From Streptomyces rimosus subsp. rimosus (GTDB lineage Bacteria > Actinomycetota > Actinomycetes > Streptomycetales > Streptomycetaceae), in the NCBI RefSeq assembly GCF_000720725.1, contig NZ_JOCQ01000001.1:1-64000 (forward strand): a DNA stretch of 64,000 bases. The letters run 5' to 3'. Below the pieces are notes generated by a model, which worked only from the letters and a program-made list of their open reading frames with translations, did not search any database and was not told the DNA's origin. The translations under genes and the position numbers were made by a program. Each line of letters opens with the position of its first letter. The first letter of the stretch is position 1. Shown here one piece after another: positions 1-8,938 of the stretch.

Positions 1-427
1 GACTTCTCCCGTGTCCCACCCCCACACCCACCGTCCCCGCCCGCAGCAGCTGCCGCACCAACCACGCGCACGCGTCGGCCACCGGATCGCAGTCGTCGAG
101 CAGTACGGTCAGGCCGTGCCGGGCGCAGTGGGCGGCGAGGGTTTGCGGTGGAGTGTCGTACGGCAGGCCCGCCGCCCGGTTGAGGGCCGCGGTGACGCCG
201 TCCTCGGCCACGTTCTCCCGGCAGTCGACCCGGACGAAGCCACCGGGGCGGCCGTCGTGCCACGCGGCCTCCTCCAGAACGGCGCGGGCGAGTGTGCTCT
301 TCCCCACTTTCGCGGGGCCGGTCACGGTCACCAGCGGGGCCCGGGCGAGCAGCCCGCGCAGGGCGCTGTGCTCCGCCGCGCGGCCCGTGATTCCGGGCTG
401 CGGCGGGTCCTCGGCCCCTGCGCTCAT
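1..427 (-). CDS. NTPase-domain regulator, N-terminal part (runs off the window)
   Basis: The frame is open from an ATG at 427 down to base 1, giving 142 residues without a stop, so the gene is cut by the window edge. A Walker A P-loop (GPAKVGKST, about residues 39-47) follows a hydrophobic strand (PLVTVT). A Walker B-like strand (LTVLLDDCDP) lies near residue 117. This arrangement is that of the ATPase module of NB-ARC/AfsR-like or LuxR-LAL regulators, which are common in Streptomyces. No DNA-binding domain is visible in this part, so the exact class cannot be decided. It is divergent from the esterase gene that starts at 757. Confidence 0.7.
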   Translation of the reverse strand, partial: MSAGAEDPPQPGITGRAAEHSALRGLLARAPLVTVTGPAKVGKSTLARAVLEEAAWHDGRPGGFVRVDCRENVAEDGVTAALNRAAGLPYDTPPQTLAAHCARHGLTVLLDDCDPVADACAWLVRQLLRAGTVGVGVGHGRS

Positions 428-756
428 CGATCATCCCCGTCCGCGGCACCGCACCGTGCCGCGCTGTCGCCAGTCGGAAAAACACGATGCCCGGAGCCCG
501 AGGCGCGAATCAACCGCATCCCGGCATACCGATCGAGGGAACCTGAACCCGCCTGTTCGACATCCATATGCCTGGAAGCGCACAACGGGGTGCGCGGACG
601 CGCCGCCGTCCCACATGACGGGCGGCCGGACGGTGCCCCGGGGGGAGCGTCGGCCGGCCGACCGGCTGATCTTATTCTGGTGTCTTTCGCCTGACGGGGC
701 CGAGGGCAGCACCCGCTGTCCGCGCCCGGACATGAGTTTGCGAGGAGTTCGTCCCG
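428..756. other. divergent intergenic region, no gene
   Basis: This is about 330 bp between the start of the minus-strand NTPase gene and the plus-strand esterase gene. It must hold both promoters. No convincing -10/-35 pair or operator was picked out by eye. A Shine-Dalgarno-like GAGGAG lies about 11 bases before the esterase ATG. Confidence 0.4.
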
Positions 757-1782
757 ATGAAGCGCCTGCGTACCAGTACCGCAGCCGTCGCCGCGGTGAG
801 CCTGCTGGCGATGGGGCTCGCGGCCGGCTGCGGAACCAAGGACCGGGACGAGGTCGACGCCTCTCATGTGCCGCAGCTGCGTCCGCAGGCGCGCGAGGCG
901 AGCAGCGGCACCGCCAAGGTGGTCCAGCCCACCGGACCGCGGTCGAACTTCGTGACCGAGCGCACCACCGGCGACGACGGCACGAGGATAGTCAAGACCC
1001 GCTGGCACGGGAAGAAATCCGGATTCACCGGCGACATATGGTCCTGGGTGCCGCCGCAGTACAACCAGCCGCAGTACGCGAAGAGCGCTTTTCCGGTTCT
1101 CATCGCGCTGCCCGGCTCGTACGGCTACCCGAACAACTACTGGATCGGCGGCGACTTCAAGCTGGAGGAGAAGATCGCCGAATGGTCGCAGTCCGGCAAG
1201 ACGCTGCCGTTCATCCTGGTGATGCCGGTCCTGAACCCGAAGAAGAAGTACTACGACGGCAGTGACATCCCCGGCCAGCCGAAGATGGGTACCTGGCTGA
1301 CGGAGGACGTCCCGGCTTTCGCCCGCGCCAATTACCGTACGTACGACCACCGTGACGGATGGGCGTTCATGGGCTCCTCCTCGGGCGGTTTCGCGGGCCT
1401 GAAGGCCGTGCTGAAGAACCCGAGGAAATTCAAGGCGGTCATCGCGAACGGCCCCGACACCCTGCCGGATTCCCCCATGTGGAACGGCCACCCCAAGGAG
1501 AAGCGCGCCAACGACCCGCGCTGGCTGGCCGAGCAGCTGAAGACCAAGGGCGGCCCCGACGTCTATCTCGCCTTCGAGCTGGGCTCGAAGGAGGTGGCCG
1601 TGCCGTACGTGAAGAAGTTCATCAAGGAACACACCGGCGGCCCGATCCACCACACGCTGTTCGAGATCCCCGACGGCCGGCACAGCGGCCACACCTACAT
1701 CCAGCGCATGCCGGAGTCGCTGCACTGGATCAGCGAGCAGATGCTGGGCCCGGTACCGGCGCAGCCCCGCACCAAGTCCTGA
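757..1782 (+). CDS. secreted lipoprotein, alpha/beta-hydrolase (esterase) family
   Basis: This 341-residue protein begins with a lipoprotein signal peptide (MKRLRTS, then a hydrophobic stretch) ending in the lipobox LAAGC, so Cys25 is the predicted lipidated residue on the outer face of the membrane. The mature part looks like the esterase D/antigen 85-type alpha/beta hydrolases. It has a nucleophile elbow GSSSG (Ser208), which follows a strand, and a late histidine region (GRHSGH, about residue 310) that could supply the triad His. The substrate is unknown; family members act on acyl esters. The gene stands alone. GC-rich inverted repeats just past the stop (GGTCCGG/CCGGACC, from about 1791) may terminate it. 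Confidence 0.82.
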   Translation: MKRLRTSTAAVAAVSLLAMGLAAGCGTKDRDEVDASHVPQLRPQAREASSGTAKVVQPTGPRSNFVTERTTGDDGTRIVKTRWHGKKSGFTGDIWSWVPPQYNQPQYAKSAFPVLIALPGSYGYPNNYWIGGDFKLEEKIAEWSQSGKTLPFILVMPVLNPKKKYYDGSDIPGQPKMGTWLTEDVPAFARANYRTYDHRDGWAFMGSSSGGFAGLKAVLKNPRKFKAVIANGPDTLPDSPMWNGHPKEKRANDPRWLAEQLKTKGGPDVYLAFELGSKEVAVPYVKKFIKEHTGGPIHHTLFEIPDGRHSGHTYIQRMPESLHWISEQMLGPVPAQPRTKS

Positions 1783-1905
1783 GAGGGGCTGGTCCGGCCC
1801 CGGACCTGGCCCTGGACCGGCCCCGGCCCGGCTCCGGCCTCGGTGTCAGTGGCGCTGTCCGCGCAACGTGGGTGGAGTTTGCGCGGATCGCCGTGGGGTC
1901 TGCCC

Positions 1906-2409
1906 CTACTGCCAGAGGTCAGCTCCATCGCGCCCACTGCTGTCCATCGTCAGGAGGTCTTCATGCAGGCCGGACAGAGCTCGCCCGGTCGGGGAGCCGT
2001 CTTCGCCCGACTCCATGACGACCCAGCCGACATCCACACCCGGCGTGTCCATATCGCAGCCGGCGTCCAGCGCGTCGAGCGTGACGAACACCGCCTCATA
2101 GGCAACGGCTCGGGCCACGCGACCAAGATCCTCCCTGTCCGCCCCGGCGGCCAGAAGGCGTTGGGCAGCAGGTAGTTGTTCGAGCGAGCCCGGGGCGGAC
2201 CAACCGTCGATCGCATCCCGCCACAGGCTCCGCAGCAGCACATATCGCGCGAGCTGCGGGAGGTCTTCCAGGACCTCCGACTTGATCAGGTCGGCAGAAT
2301 CGGTTACGCCGAGCGCGCCGAACCGGGCACCCAGCGACTGCGCAACGGCTCTGCTCGGCACGTCCAGGCTGTTCAGCCACTCTTGTTGTATTGGTTGAGG
2401 ATCACTCAT
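1906..2409 (-). CDS. hypothetical protein, mostly helical
   Basis: An open frame of 167 residues starts at ATG 2409 (MSDPQPIQQEW); a GTG at 2427 is an alternative start. The protein is rich in Leu/Ala/Asp helices, with no signal peptide, transmembrane segment or recognised motif. Its charge and codon pattern look like a real cytoplasmic protein. It lies downstream of, and on the same strand as, the 565-residue Cys-rich protein, about 130 bp away. No function can be assigned. Confidence 0.6.
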   Translation of the reverse strand: MSDPQPIQQEWLNSLDVPSRAVAQSLGARFGALGVTDSADLIKSEVLEDLPQLARYVLLRSLWRDAIDGWSAPGSLEQLPAAQRLLAAGADREDLGRVARAVAYEAVFVTLDALDAGCDMDTPGVDVGWVVMESGEDGSPTGRALSGLHEDLLTMDSSGRDGADLWQ

Positions 2410-2538
2410 CGCAACAGAATGCCTCACGGTCGGAGGACAGGGCCGACCGGTGCCGACCGGTGCATCTCCCCTGGTGCATCAGCCACTGTGGTTCACGGAA
2501 CTGCGTGACCATTGGTAACCATTGGTACGGCGGACTGC

Positions 2539-4236
2539 TTACAGCAGTCCCCCCAGCGGCCGCACGCGTTCGGCGAGCCGGCCGCGCAGCCGGTGCGTGG
2601 TGGTGTCGGTCTCGCTGAGCCAGTCGGCGGTGATCAGCAGTGCGGCGTGCTCGGCGACCTGGCCGGGGTGCAGGGTGCAGAAGGCGGCGGTCCGGTCGAG
2701 GTCCAGCCCGTCGTCCTCCGCGTGTCCGAGGCGGCCGTCGGGGCGGGTGTGGGCGGCGGTGTACAGGGCCAGGAGCCGGGTCGGGGTGCCCAGTTTCTTC
2801 TTGCGGAGCTTGCGGTCACCCAGCACCTTCTGGGCCCAGCCGGAGATCCTGGAGCGGGTGATCTTGCCGAAGGCGAACGGACGGGACTGCTCGGACAGCA
2901 GGGCCGTGACGGTGAAGGTGGTGGCGTCCTCGGGCCGGGAGGCCATGACGTCGGCGATGGTGCCGGGCAGGCGCAGCCAGTCGGCGTCGACCAGTTGCTG
3001 AAGCACCCGTTCGGCGTCGTTGTGGAGCCAGCCGGTCAGATCCTGGCCGGTCACGTTGCCGGTGCCGTCCCGCGCGGCCCGCAGGGCGAGCATGAGCACC
3101 GCCAGGCGCACTTCGGCCTGCGGGTGCGGGGCGTGAGCGGCGGCGTAGTCCAGCACGGTACGGGCACTGGCGGCCTGCGTGCGGGTCAGCAGCTGCTCCG
3201 TCATCGGACCGCCGCGGTTCGCGTGCATGTCGCGGGTGGTCTGCGCGGCCTGCTCGGCGCGCTGCGCCTCGTGGTGCAGGGAGGGGTCGCCGCTGATGTC
3301 GGCCCACAGGCTGAAAGCGCGGGCCTTGCGGTCGTGGAGTTCGGCCAGGAGCGTGAGGTCGGGCTCGGGGCGCTGCTGGTAGGCGCGGAAGGCGTCTCCG
3401 AGTTCGATGAGTTCCACCCGGAGGACCTCGGGTTCGAGGTTGTACGGCACGAGCCGCTGCGCGATCTTTCCCCAGCGTTTCGTTCGCGGTGCGGCGGCGC
3501 GGGCCGGGGGGACCTTCGCCGGGGCGGCGGCCGGGGAAGGCGGGGCATCGGTCGCGGGGGAGGGGGAAGGAGAGGGGGAGAGGAAGGTGGATGGGGCGGG
3601 GGTGTGGTCGGAGAAGACCGCGGCCATGCACTCTCCTGCCGGACCGCGGACGGACTCCTGTCCTGCCACATCGTGGACGGACTCCTGCCCTGCCGCACCG
3701 CGGGCGGACCCCTGGGGCCCGGTCGGCGCTGCCGCTGTCCGGCCGACTCCGGACGGGGCGGTGCGGGCGGAGGGCGGGGGCAGGGCGGTGTCCAGGACGC
3801 GGCAGCCGGGGGTGGCGGCCGCGCAGCGGGCACACGTCTCGGCGATCCGCCACAGCCGTCCGGCCCGGTCCGCGTACACAGCCAGGACCACCGGGCCGCC
3901 GCACCGTGGAGCCTCTGCCGGCGGCCGCGACCCGCCGCGGTGCCCGGCGTCGGGGTCGGGGGTGTGCCAGGCGCAGTCGGCGGCGCGGCAGGCGCACCAC
4001 GCCTCGGCGCGCGGCCCGCCGCCTGCGCGGATGTGGGCCAGGTGCGCGTTGACGTGGCCGACCGCGGCCTTGCGGCCGGCAGCGGCGCCCCCGGGAAAGT
4101 GCTGATCAGGGCAGGCCGGACGAGAGCAGGAGAGCTTCACCGTGCCGGCGGCAGGGCGGCCGTGGGGGGCCAGGCGTACCGTCCACACCCGCCCCGCCAA
4201 ATGTTCTCCCTGCCGCGCGTCGGCTTCCACCGCCAT
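2539..4236 (-). CDS. hypothetical actinobacterial protein with Cys/His-rich N-terminus
   Basis: This is 565 residues when started at ATG 4236, which has GGGGGT as a Shine-Dalgarno-like site; an upstream start at 4296 is less likely. The N-terminal ~150 residues contain spaced Cys and His (CSRPAC, CACRAADCAWH, CARC), which could bind metal or form disulfides. They are followed by a Pro/Ala/Ser-rich low-complexity linker (about residues 165-260). The C-terminal ~300 residues are helical and charged, with a basic patch near residue 475 (DRKLRKKKLG). No catalytic motif is recognised. It may be a nucleic-acid or protein-binding protein, but that is a guess. Confidence 0.62.
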   Translation of the reverse strand: MAVEADARQGEHLAGRVWTVRLAPHGRPAAGTVKLSCSRPACPDQHFPGGAAAGRKAAVGHVNAHLAHIRAGGGPRAEAWCACRAADCAWHTPDPDAGHRGGSRPPAEAPRCGGPVVLAVYADRAGRLWRIAETCARCAAATPGCRVLDTALPPPSARTAPSGVGRTAAAPTGPQGSARGAAGQESVHDVAGQESVRGPAGECMAAVFSDHTPAPSTFLSPSPSPSPATDAPPSPAAAPAKVPPARAAAPRTKRWGKIAQRLVPYNLEPEVLRVELIELGDAFRAYQQRPEPDLTLLAELHDRKARAFSLWADISGDPSLHHEAQRAEQAAQTTRDMHANRGGPMTEQLLTRTQAASARTVLDYAAAHAPHPQAEVRLAVLMLALRAARDGTGNVTGQDLTGWLHNDAERVLQQLVDADWLRLPGTIADVMASRPEDATTFTVTALLSEQSRPFAFGKITRSRISGWAQKVLGDRKLRKKKLGTPTRLLALYTAAHTRPDGRLGHAEDDGLDLDRTAAFCTLHPGQVAEHAALLITADWLSETDTTTHRLRGRLAERVRPLGGLL

Positions 4237-4644
4237 GTAGATACCCCCAACGTTGCTTGAGCCGCTTTCCCGGGCGGGCCCCATCATCGGTGACAACGGC
4301 CGCCCACCCGCGGAAGCGTGGGAATTCCCGGTCCTGTGTTGGACGGGCCCCTGCCCTGCGGGCCTTGCGCGAGCAACTCGCCGATGATGTGACCGCCGTC
4401 TGTCCTGCTCAACGACGATCCCCCCGAATCGTGGTCATCGAGACGGATTGCAGTCGTGCCCGGGTGAGGTTGCAGGTGGCTGTAGTACGTCGGTGCTGCC
4501 CAACGTGCCCCCGGTGACGGGGCGTTGGTGAGGCATGGTCAGGCTGGGGTCACCCCCACCAACAGCCCGCCCCCAGCCCCCGCTGCCCCATCGCCTAGCC
4601 TGCCACCAGGCGCGACGACCGACCCGGCGATGAGGAGTACGGCC
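4237..4644. other. intergenic region, no gene
   Basis: This is about 400 bp between divergent genes. Short GC-rich inverted repeats are present (for example GCCCCCGGTGACGGGGC near 4506-4522). No coding frame with a ribosome-binding site and actinobacterial codon use was found. Confidence 0.35.
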
Positions 4645-5178
4645 ATGGAGCAGCGAGCGTTGATTGCGGGTGTGGGCGGGAAGGAGCCGGATGTCGATGC
4701 GGGGGCTTTTGCGGCGCCCACCTCGGTGGTGGTCGGCGAGGTAACCCTCGCCCCGGGCGCGAGCGTCTGGTACCACGCGGTGCTGCGTGCCGACTGCGGT
4801 CCGATCGTGCTGGGGGCGGACAGCAATATCCAGGACAACTGCACGGTGCACGTCGATCCCGGGTTCCCCGTGACGGTCGGGGAGCGGGTTTCGGTGGGGC
4901 ACAACGCGGTGCTGCACGGGTGCACGGTCGAGGACGACGTACTGATCGGGATGGGTGCCACGGTTCTCAACGGCGCGCATATCGGTGCCGGATCGCTCGT
5001 CGCGGCACAGGCGCTGGTGCCGCAGGGGATGCGGGTGCCGCCGGGGTCGCTGGTTGCCGGGGTGCCGGCCAAGGTCAGGCGGGAGCTGACGGAGGAGGAG
5101 CGGGACGGTATCCGGCTCAACGCCACGATGTACGTCGAGCTGGCCAAGAGCCACCGCGCGGCGGCCGAGGAGGGGTAG
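4645..5178 (+). CDS. gamma-class carbonic anhydrase family protein
   Basis: This 178-residue protein is nearly all left-handed beta-helix (hexapeptide repeats). The three zinc-ligand histidines of the gamma-carbonic anhydrase/YrdA family are in place: TVHVD, VGHN and VLHG. The C-terminal helix (LTEEERDGIRLN onward) fits the trimeric fold. The start at 4645 is chosen because GGAG lies 10 bases upstream; in-frame ATGs at 4525 and 4630 are less well placed. The predicted activity is reversible CO2 hydration or a related reaction in the cytoplasm. Family membership is clear, but many members have unproven activity. Confidence 0.88.
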   Translation: MEQRALIAGVGGKEPDVDAGAFAAPTSVVVGEVTLAPGASVWYHAVLRADCGPIVLGADSNIQDNCTVHVDPGFPVTVGERVSVGHNAVLHGCTVEDDVLIGMGATVLNGAHIGAGSLVAAQALVPQGMRVPPGSLVAGVPAKVRRELTEEERDGIRLNATMYVELAKSHRAAAEEG

Positions 5179-5200
5179 CGCCGGGGCGGCCTTCGCACGG

Positions 5201-5305
5201 ACGAGAACCGGACGGCGTGTGGCGTGGGCGGTCGGACGAAAACCGGATGGCGTGTGGCGTTGGCGGTCGAACGAAGACCGGACGGCATGTGGCGTGGGCG
5301 GTGTC
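5201..5305 (+). repeat. 35-bp tandem repeat, three copies
   Basis: Three adjacent near-identical 35-bp units start at 5201, 5236 and 5271. Each begins acgaNaaccgga and ends near gggcggtc. Units differ by only a few substitutions. The array fills the gap between the carbonic anhydrase stop and the ligase start. Because 35 is not a multiple of three, it is unlikely to encode protein. Confidence 0.9.
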
Positions 5306-5349
5306 CGTTCCCCCTGCGTGCCGTACGTATCGGCACCACCATCGAAGAC

Positions 5350-6312
5350 ATGGCCCCCTCCGGCGCACTGCCCACGCTCAGCCCCATGCTCGCCACCCCC
5401 GGCCCGCTGCCCGCGGCCGGGGAGGAGGACCAGTGGGCGTTCGAGGCGAAGTGGGACGGGGCGCGGTGTCTCGGGCGGGCGTCGGGTGACGGGGCGCTGC
5501 GGCTGGTCACCCGGGCCGGGAACGACGCGACGGCGACGTACCCCGAGCTGGCGCCGCTCGGTGAACGGCTGCGGGGCCGGTCCGCGGTTCTGGACGGCGA
5601 GGTGGTGGTCCTGGACGCGGCGGGACGGCCGGATTTCGGGCTGCTGCAACGGCGGATGGGTGTCACCAGCAGGCGTCGCGCGACCAGCCTGGCCATGGAC
5701 CACCCGGTCCATCTCGTCCTGTTCGACGTGCTGTACCTCGACGGGCGGCCGCTCCTGGAACTCCCGTACGTGGAGCGCCGCGCCCTCCTGGCGGAGCTGG
5801 GGCTCGGCGAGGGGCCGCACTGGTCGGTCCCGGCGTATGTGACCGGCCACGCGCGCGAGACGTGGGAGGCGACCCTGGACGCCGGCTTCGAGGGGGTCGT
5901 CGCCAAACGGCTGACGTCGCGCTACGCCCCCGGTGTCCGGTCGGCCGAGTGGCGCAAGACGAAGCACCTGGTGACCCTCGACGTGGTCATCGGCGGCTGG
6001 ACGGAGGGCCGCGGAGGCCTGTCCGGGCTGCCCGGAGCCGTACTGGCGGGCCTGGACGAGCCGGACGGGCTGCGCTACGTCGGATCGGTCGGATCGGGGC
6101 TCTCCGGCCGCGAACGCCGGGAACTCGCCGCGTACTTGGCGGTCGTACGGCGGGACACCCCGCCCTTCGTCAACCCGGTCGACGTGCAGGGCGCCCACTG
6201 GGCCGAGCCGCGGCTCGTCGCCGAGGTCACCTTCAGCGGCTGGACCTCCGCCGGTCGCCTCCGGCAGCCGACCTGGCACCGGCTGCGGCCGGATCTCACC
6301 CGACTGGACTGA
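5350..6312 (+). CDS. stand-alone ATP-dependent DNA ligase (LigC/LigD-ligase type)
   Basis: This 320-residue protein carries the nucleotidyltransferase motif EAKWDGAR; Lys34 is the predicted AMP-accepting lysine. It continues with further ligase motifs (LDGEVVV, GFEGVVAKR, EWRKTKHLV) and a C-terminal OB-like domain (from about residue 215). There is no polymerase or phosphoesterase domain, so it resembles LigC or an isolated LigD ligase domain. It joins nicked DNA using ATP. The start at 5350 begins just before the conserved PMLATPG segment. A Ku gene lies 4.5 kb away and may be a partner in end joining. No clear Shine-Dalgarno site is seen. Confidence 0.88.
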   Translation: MAPSGALPTLSPMLATPGPLPAAGEEDQWAFEAKWDGARCLGRASGDGALRLVTRAGNDATATYPELAPLGERLRGRSAVLDGEVVVLDAAGRPDFGLLQRRMGVTSRRRATSLAMDHPVHLVLFDVLYLDGRPLLELPYVERRALLAELGLGEGPHWSVPAYVTGHARETWEATLDAGFEGVVAKRLTSRYAPGVRSAEWRKTKHLVTLDVVIGGWTEGRGGLSGLPGAVLAGLDEPDGLRYVGSVGSGLSGRERRELAAYLAVVRRDTPPFVNPVDVQGAHWAEPRLVAEVTFSGWTSAGRLRQPTWHRLRPDLTRLD

Positions 6313-6612
6313 GCGGGCCGGGCGGGTTCCGGGACGGTGGCCGATGCCGGTGTGCACATGTGTATGTGCTCCGCAACTCGCGGGGCGGGCTTTGCGGTTG
6401 TCACGGTGACCGGCTTGTACGCGGGGGCGTTGCGCCGGCCAGGCACTTCTCCGAGTGCTGAGGGCCGGGGCCGCGGCCCGGAAGATCTTCGGCGCGCACG
6501 ACCGGTGGAGTGGTCGCGCTCACCCGGTGGTTTGCCGTTTCGCCGCAGGGTGACCCGTGAAGCTACGTGAAACTCCAGCCAGCGTGTACGACCGGCAAGG
6601 AAGGGAGCGGCC
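6313..6612. other. intergenic region with one weak promoter candidate
   Basis: This is 300 bp without a supported gene. At 6530-6553 the spacing GTTT-N14-GGGTGA resembles the sigma-B-type pattern of Streptomyces, 60 bp ahead of the small membrane protein. The match is imperfect in the -10 box. Confidence 0.3.
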
Positions 6613-6912
6613 ATGCCCTTGCTCGCCGCCCTCTGGCCTTTGGCGATGCTCGGACTCGTGATTGCCCTGGGCCGGTACGAAGAAGCCCTCCTCCGCCCCC
6701 GCCGTCCCCGGCGACCGCCCTCGGCCGAGCCGCAGGCCGCGGTCACCCGTGGCCGGCAGTACCGCAGGCCGCGCCCGTACGGGCGGGCCGCCTCCATCGA
6801 CCGCTACCGGCACTCCGCGCCTCCCCACCGGCTGCCCGCGCATCCGTTGGTCTTCAAGGAGGGCGCGCCGCAGCGGCTTCCCCGGCGCCACGGGCACCGG
6901 CCGTCCTCCTGA
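6613..6912 (+). CDS. small basic protein with N-terminal membrane helix
   Basis: This 99-residue protein is preceded by a good ribosome-binding site (aaggaagggagc). Residues 1-20 form one hydrophobic segment (MPLLAALWPLAMLGLVIALG). The remaining 79 residues are very rich in Arg, Pro and His. The layout suggests a membrane-anchored protein with a cationic cytoplasmic tail. No family is recognised. Its stop codon lies inside the first copy of a 31-bp repeat. Confidence 0.6.
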   Translation: MPLLAALWPLAMLGLVIALGRYEEALLRPRRPRRPPSAEPQAAVTRGRQYRRPRPYGRAASIDRYRHSAPPHRLPAHPLVFKEGAPQRLPRRHGHRPSS

Positions 6913-6964
6913 GGGCGCAAGAGGGGGAGAGGCGTCCTCCTGAGGGCGCAAGTGGGAGGAGAGG
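6902..6964 (+). repeat. 31-bp direct repeat, two copies
   Basis: The 20-base core cgtcctcctgagggcgcaag occurs at 6902 and again at 6933. The first copy includes the stop codon of the preceding small gene. Confidence 0.8.
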
Positions 6965-7114
6965 CGGCGCCGGCGGCTGTGTTCTCAACCGGTCCGGCGC
7001 CTGCCTTCCGGCGGCCGCTTGCGGAAGGCTGGGAGACGGGTAACTCGCCACACCAGTCGGTAAACACCTCATTTGTGTGACGGTCCGGCCGCGCCCGGCC
7101 GCGCCCGGCCGCGG

Positions 7115-7447
7115 TTACGCCGCGGCGAGGGCGTCCGCGAGCGAGCTGTGCAGCGGGATGGTGCGGTGTACACCGGTCAGGCGGAACGCCTTGCGGACCA
7201 TGGGCCGGTCCGCGGCCACGCTCAGCGTCACGCCGCGCTCCCGCGCGGTCCGCTGGCAGCGCAGCAGGGTCTGCAGCCCGGCCACGGTGATGATGGGCGC
7301 GCGCAGGTCGATGACAACGCCGTTGGCGGGCGGAGCGTGCAGGAGGCCCTGGAGGCCGGCGGCCATCTGGTGGTTGTTGGCGATGTCGATGATCTCGGGG
7401 ACCTCTATCACGAGGCGGTCGGCGATGCGGTAGGTCGACAGGTTCAT
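7115..7447 (-). CDS. STAS-domain protein (anti-anti-sigma factor type)
   Basis: This is 110 residues when started at ATG 7447 (MNLSTYRI). The whole protein is one STAS domain: alternating strands and helices with VVIDLRAPIITVAGLQTLL at the usual phospho-acceptor position. At the canonical DxSG(S/T) site there is no clear serine (PIITVAG), so control by phosphorylation is uncertain. STAS proteins of this size bind anti-sigma kinases of the RsbW/PrsH class. No kinase gene is adjacent. It precedes the GAF-ANTAR and sigma-B-like promoter region. Confidence 0.8.
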   Translation of the reverse strand: MNLSTYRIADRLVIEVPEIIDIANNHQMAAGLQGLLHAPPANGVVIDLRAPIITVAGLQTLLRCQRTARERGVTLSVAADRPMVRKAFRLTGVHRTIPLHSSLADALAAA

Positions 7448-7607
7448 GGTGACTCCGGCACGGGGCGCGGACGCCCGGTGTGGCTTGATGACGATGACGG
7501 GAGGGCGGGGTCCGGGCCCGGGTCGGGATGGTGCGGGCGGTGCGCGGCGTGCGGCCCGCAAGCCGGTACGCCGTGGCCCGTGGCGTCGCCGTACGGGCGA
7601 AGCGGCG

Positions 7608-8651
7608 TCAGTCGGCCGGTGCCCGGTCGGGTGGCGGGCGGTGCGGCAGGAGGGGCGCCGCACCGCCGCCGGGTCTGGCGCGGGCCGCGGAGGTGCCGTG
7701 GCGGAGCACGGCGCCCGGCCACCAGTCGTGGCTGCCGTGTTCCAGATGGCGCAGCAGTACGCCTTCGCGCAGCGCCCACGGGCAGACGGTCACCCGGTCG
7801 GCGCCCATCGCCTTCATCGCCTGGTGGGCGACGACGGCCCCGGCCGGCGCCTGGCGGCTGCGGGCGGCGGAGATGCCCGGCAGCGCGGCCCGCTCGTCCG
7901 CGGGCAGCGCCGCCAGCTGCCGGACCGCCTGCTTCAGATCCCGGCGGGCCAGGTGGCGCGCGACGAACGGGCCGTCGCGGCCGGGCGCGGCCCCGCAGAG
8001 TCGCGCCAGCTGCTGGAACGTACGGGAAGTGGCCACGAACGTGTGCGGCTCCTCCCAGCGCACTCGCGCCGCCACGTCCTTGAGCGCGCCGCGCACGTGG
8101 CGGCGCAGCTCCCGCAGCGCCTCGCGGTCCGGCCGGCCGGCGCCGGGCAGGAACTCCCGCGTCAGGCGCCCCGCACCCAACGGGAGGGAGCAGACGAAAT
8201 CGGGCCGGGCGCCGCGGCCGAACGCGACCTCCAGCGAGCCCCCGCCGATGTCCAGCAGCGCCATCGGACCGGCCTGCAGCCCCGTCCAGCGCCGCGCCGC
8301 GAGGAACGTCAGCTCCGCCTCCACCTCGCCGGGCAGCACCGCCAGCCGCATCCCGCTCTCCGCGCGGACCGTCGCCAGCACCTCGTCCCGGTTGGCGGCG
8401 TCCCGGACCACGGCCGTGGCATACGCGAACAGCCGGTCGCACTGCCGGCGCTCCGCCTGCTCACGGGCCCGCGCCACCGCGGCGGCCAGCCGCCGCGCGC
8501 CTTCCGGGGGCACCGTGCCGTCCCTGGTGACGTGCTCGGCCAGATGGACCCGGTCCTTCAGGGAGTGCGTCGGCAGCGGCACGCCGCCGGCCACTTCGCT
8601 GATCAGCAGGTGTACGGAATTCGATCCGGCGTCCAGGACGGCTAGGCGCAT
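7608..8651 (-). CDS. Ppx/GppA family phosphatase
   Basis: This 347-residue protein starts MRLAVLDAGSNSVHLL, the phosphate-1 motif of the Ppx/GppA acetate-kinase/sugar-kinase/Hsp70 fold. A phosphate-2 motif follows (LLDIGGGSLEV, about residue 145). Family members hydrolyse inorganic polyphosphate or pppGpp. Only the N-terminal catalytic domains are present, as in the short actinobacterial Ppx proteins. The C-terminal ~35 residues are Pro/Arg/Ala-rich and probably disordered. The start at 8651 is set by the conserved N-terminus; the upstream in-frame extension has poor composition. Confidence 0.87.
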   Translation of the reverse strand: MRLAVLDAGSNSVHLLISEVAGGVPLPTHSLKDRVHLAEHVTRDGTVPPEGARRLAAAVARAREQAERRQCDRLFAYATAVVRDAANRDEVLATVRAESGMRLAVLPGEVEAELTFLAARRWTGLQAGPMALLDIGGGSLEVAFGRGARPDFVCSLPLGAGRLTREFLPGAGRPDREALRELRRHVRGALKDVAARVRWEEPHTFVATSRTFQQLARLCGAAPGRDGPFVARHLARRDLKQAVRQLAALPADERAALPGISAARSRQAPAGAVVAHQAMKAMGADRVTVCPWALREGVLLRHLEHGSHDWWPGAVLRHGTSAARARPGGGAAPLLPHRPPPDRAPAD

Positions 8652-8938
8652 GTTTGTGCGGATACCCCTTCTGGCGCGATTCAGTGCTCGCGTCCCAGCC
8701 AGATCCGGCGGCTGCCGGTGGACGCGGGCGTTCCGCGTATCGGGCGTTCCCGCACGGGGAGGGACCGGACCGGGCCGGCGGGGTGTCGTGCCGCCCGGCG
8801 CGATTCGGCCGGTGCGCGCCCCAGTGCGCGCCCGTACCCCTGCCGGGTGCTTGACAGGGCGGTTCCGGGATACCCGGGGGTGGTTCATACCGGTCCAGTA
8901 TCGGCGGCCGGTACGGGCCGCCGAGGGGGGAGCCCGCC

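Noticed and set aside
5201..5305. Possible coding extension of the ligase through the repeats
   Set aside because: The frame is open from 5224, but the added residues are repeat-derived, the 35-bp period breaks frame, and the conserved ligase N-terminus begins after 5350.
6902..6964. Possible mobile-element end
   Set aside because: Only a two-copy 31-bp direct repeat is seen; there is no transposase or inverted termini nearby.
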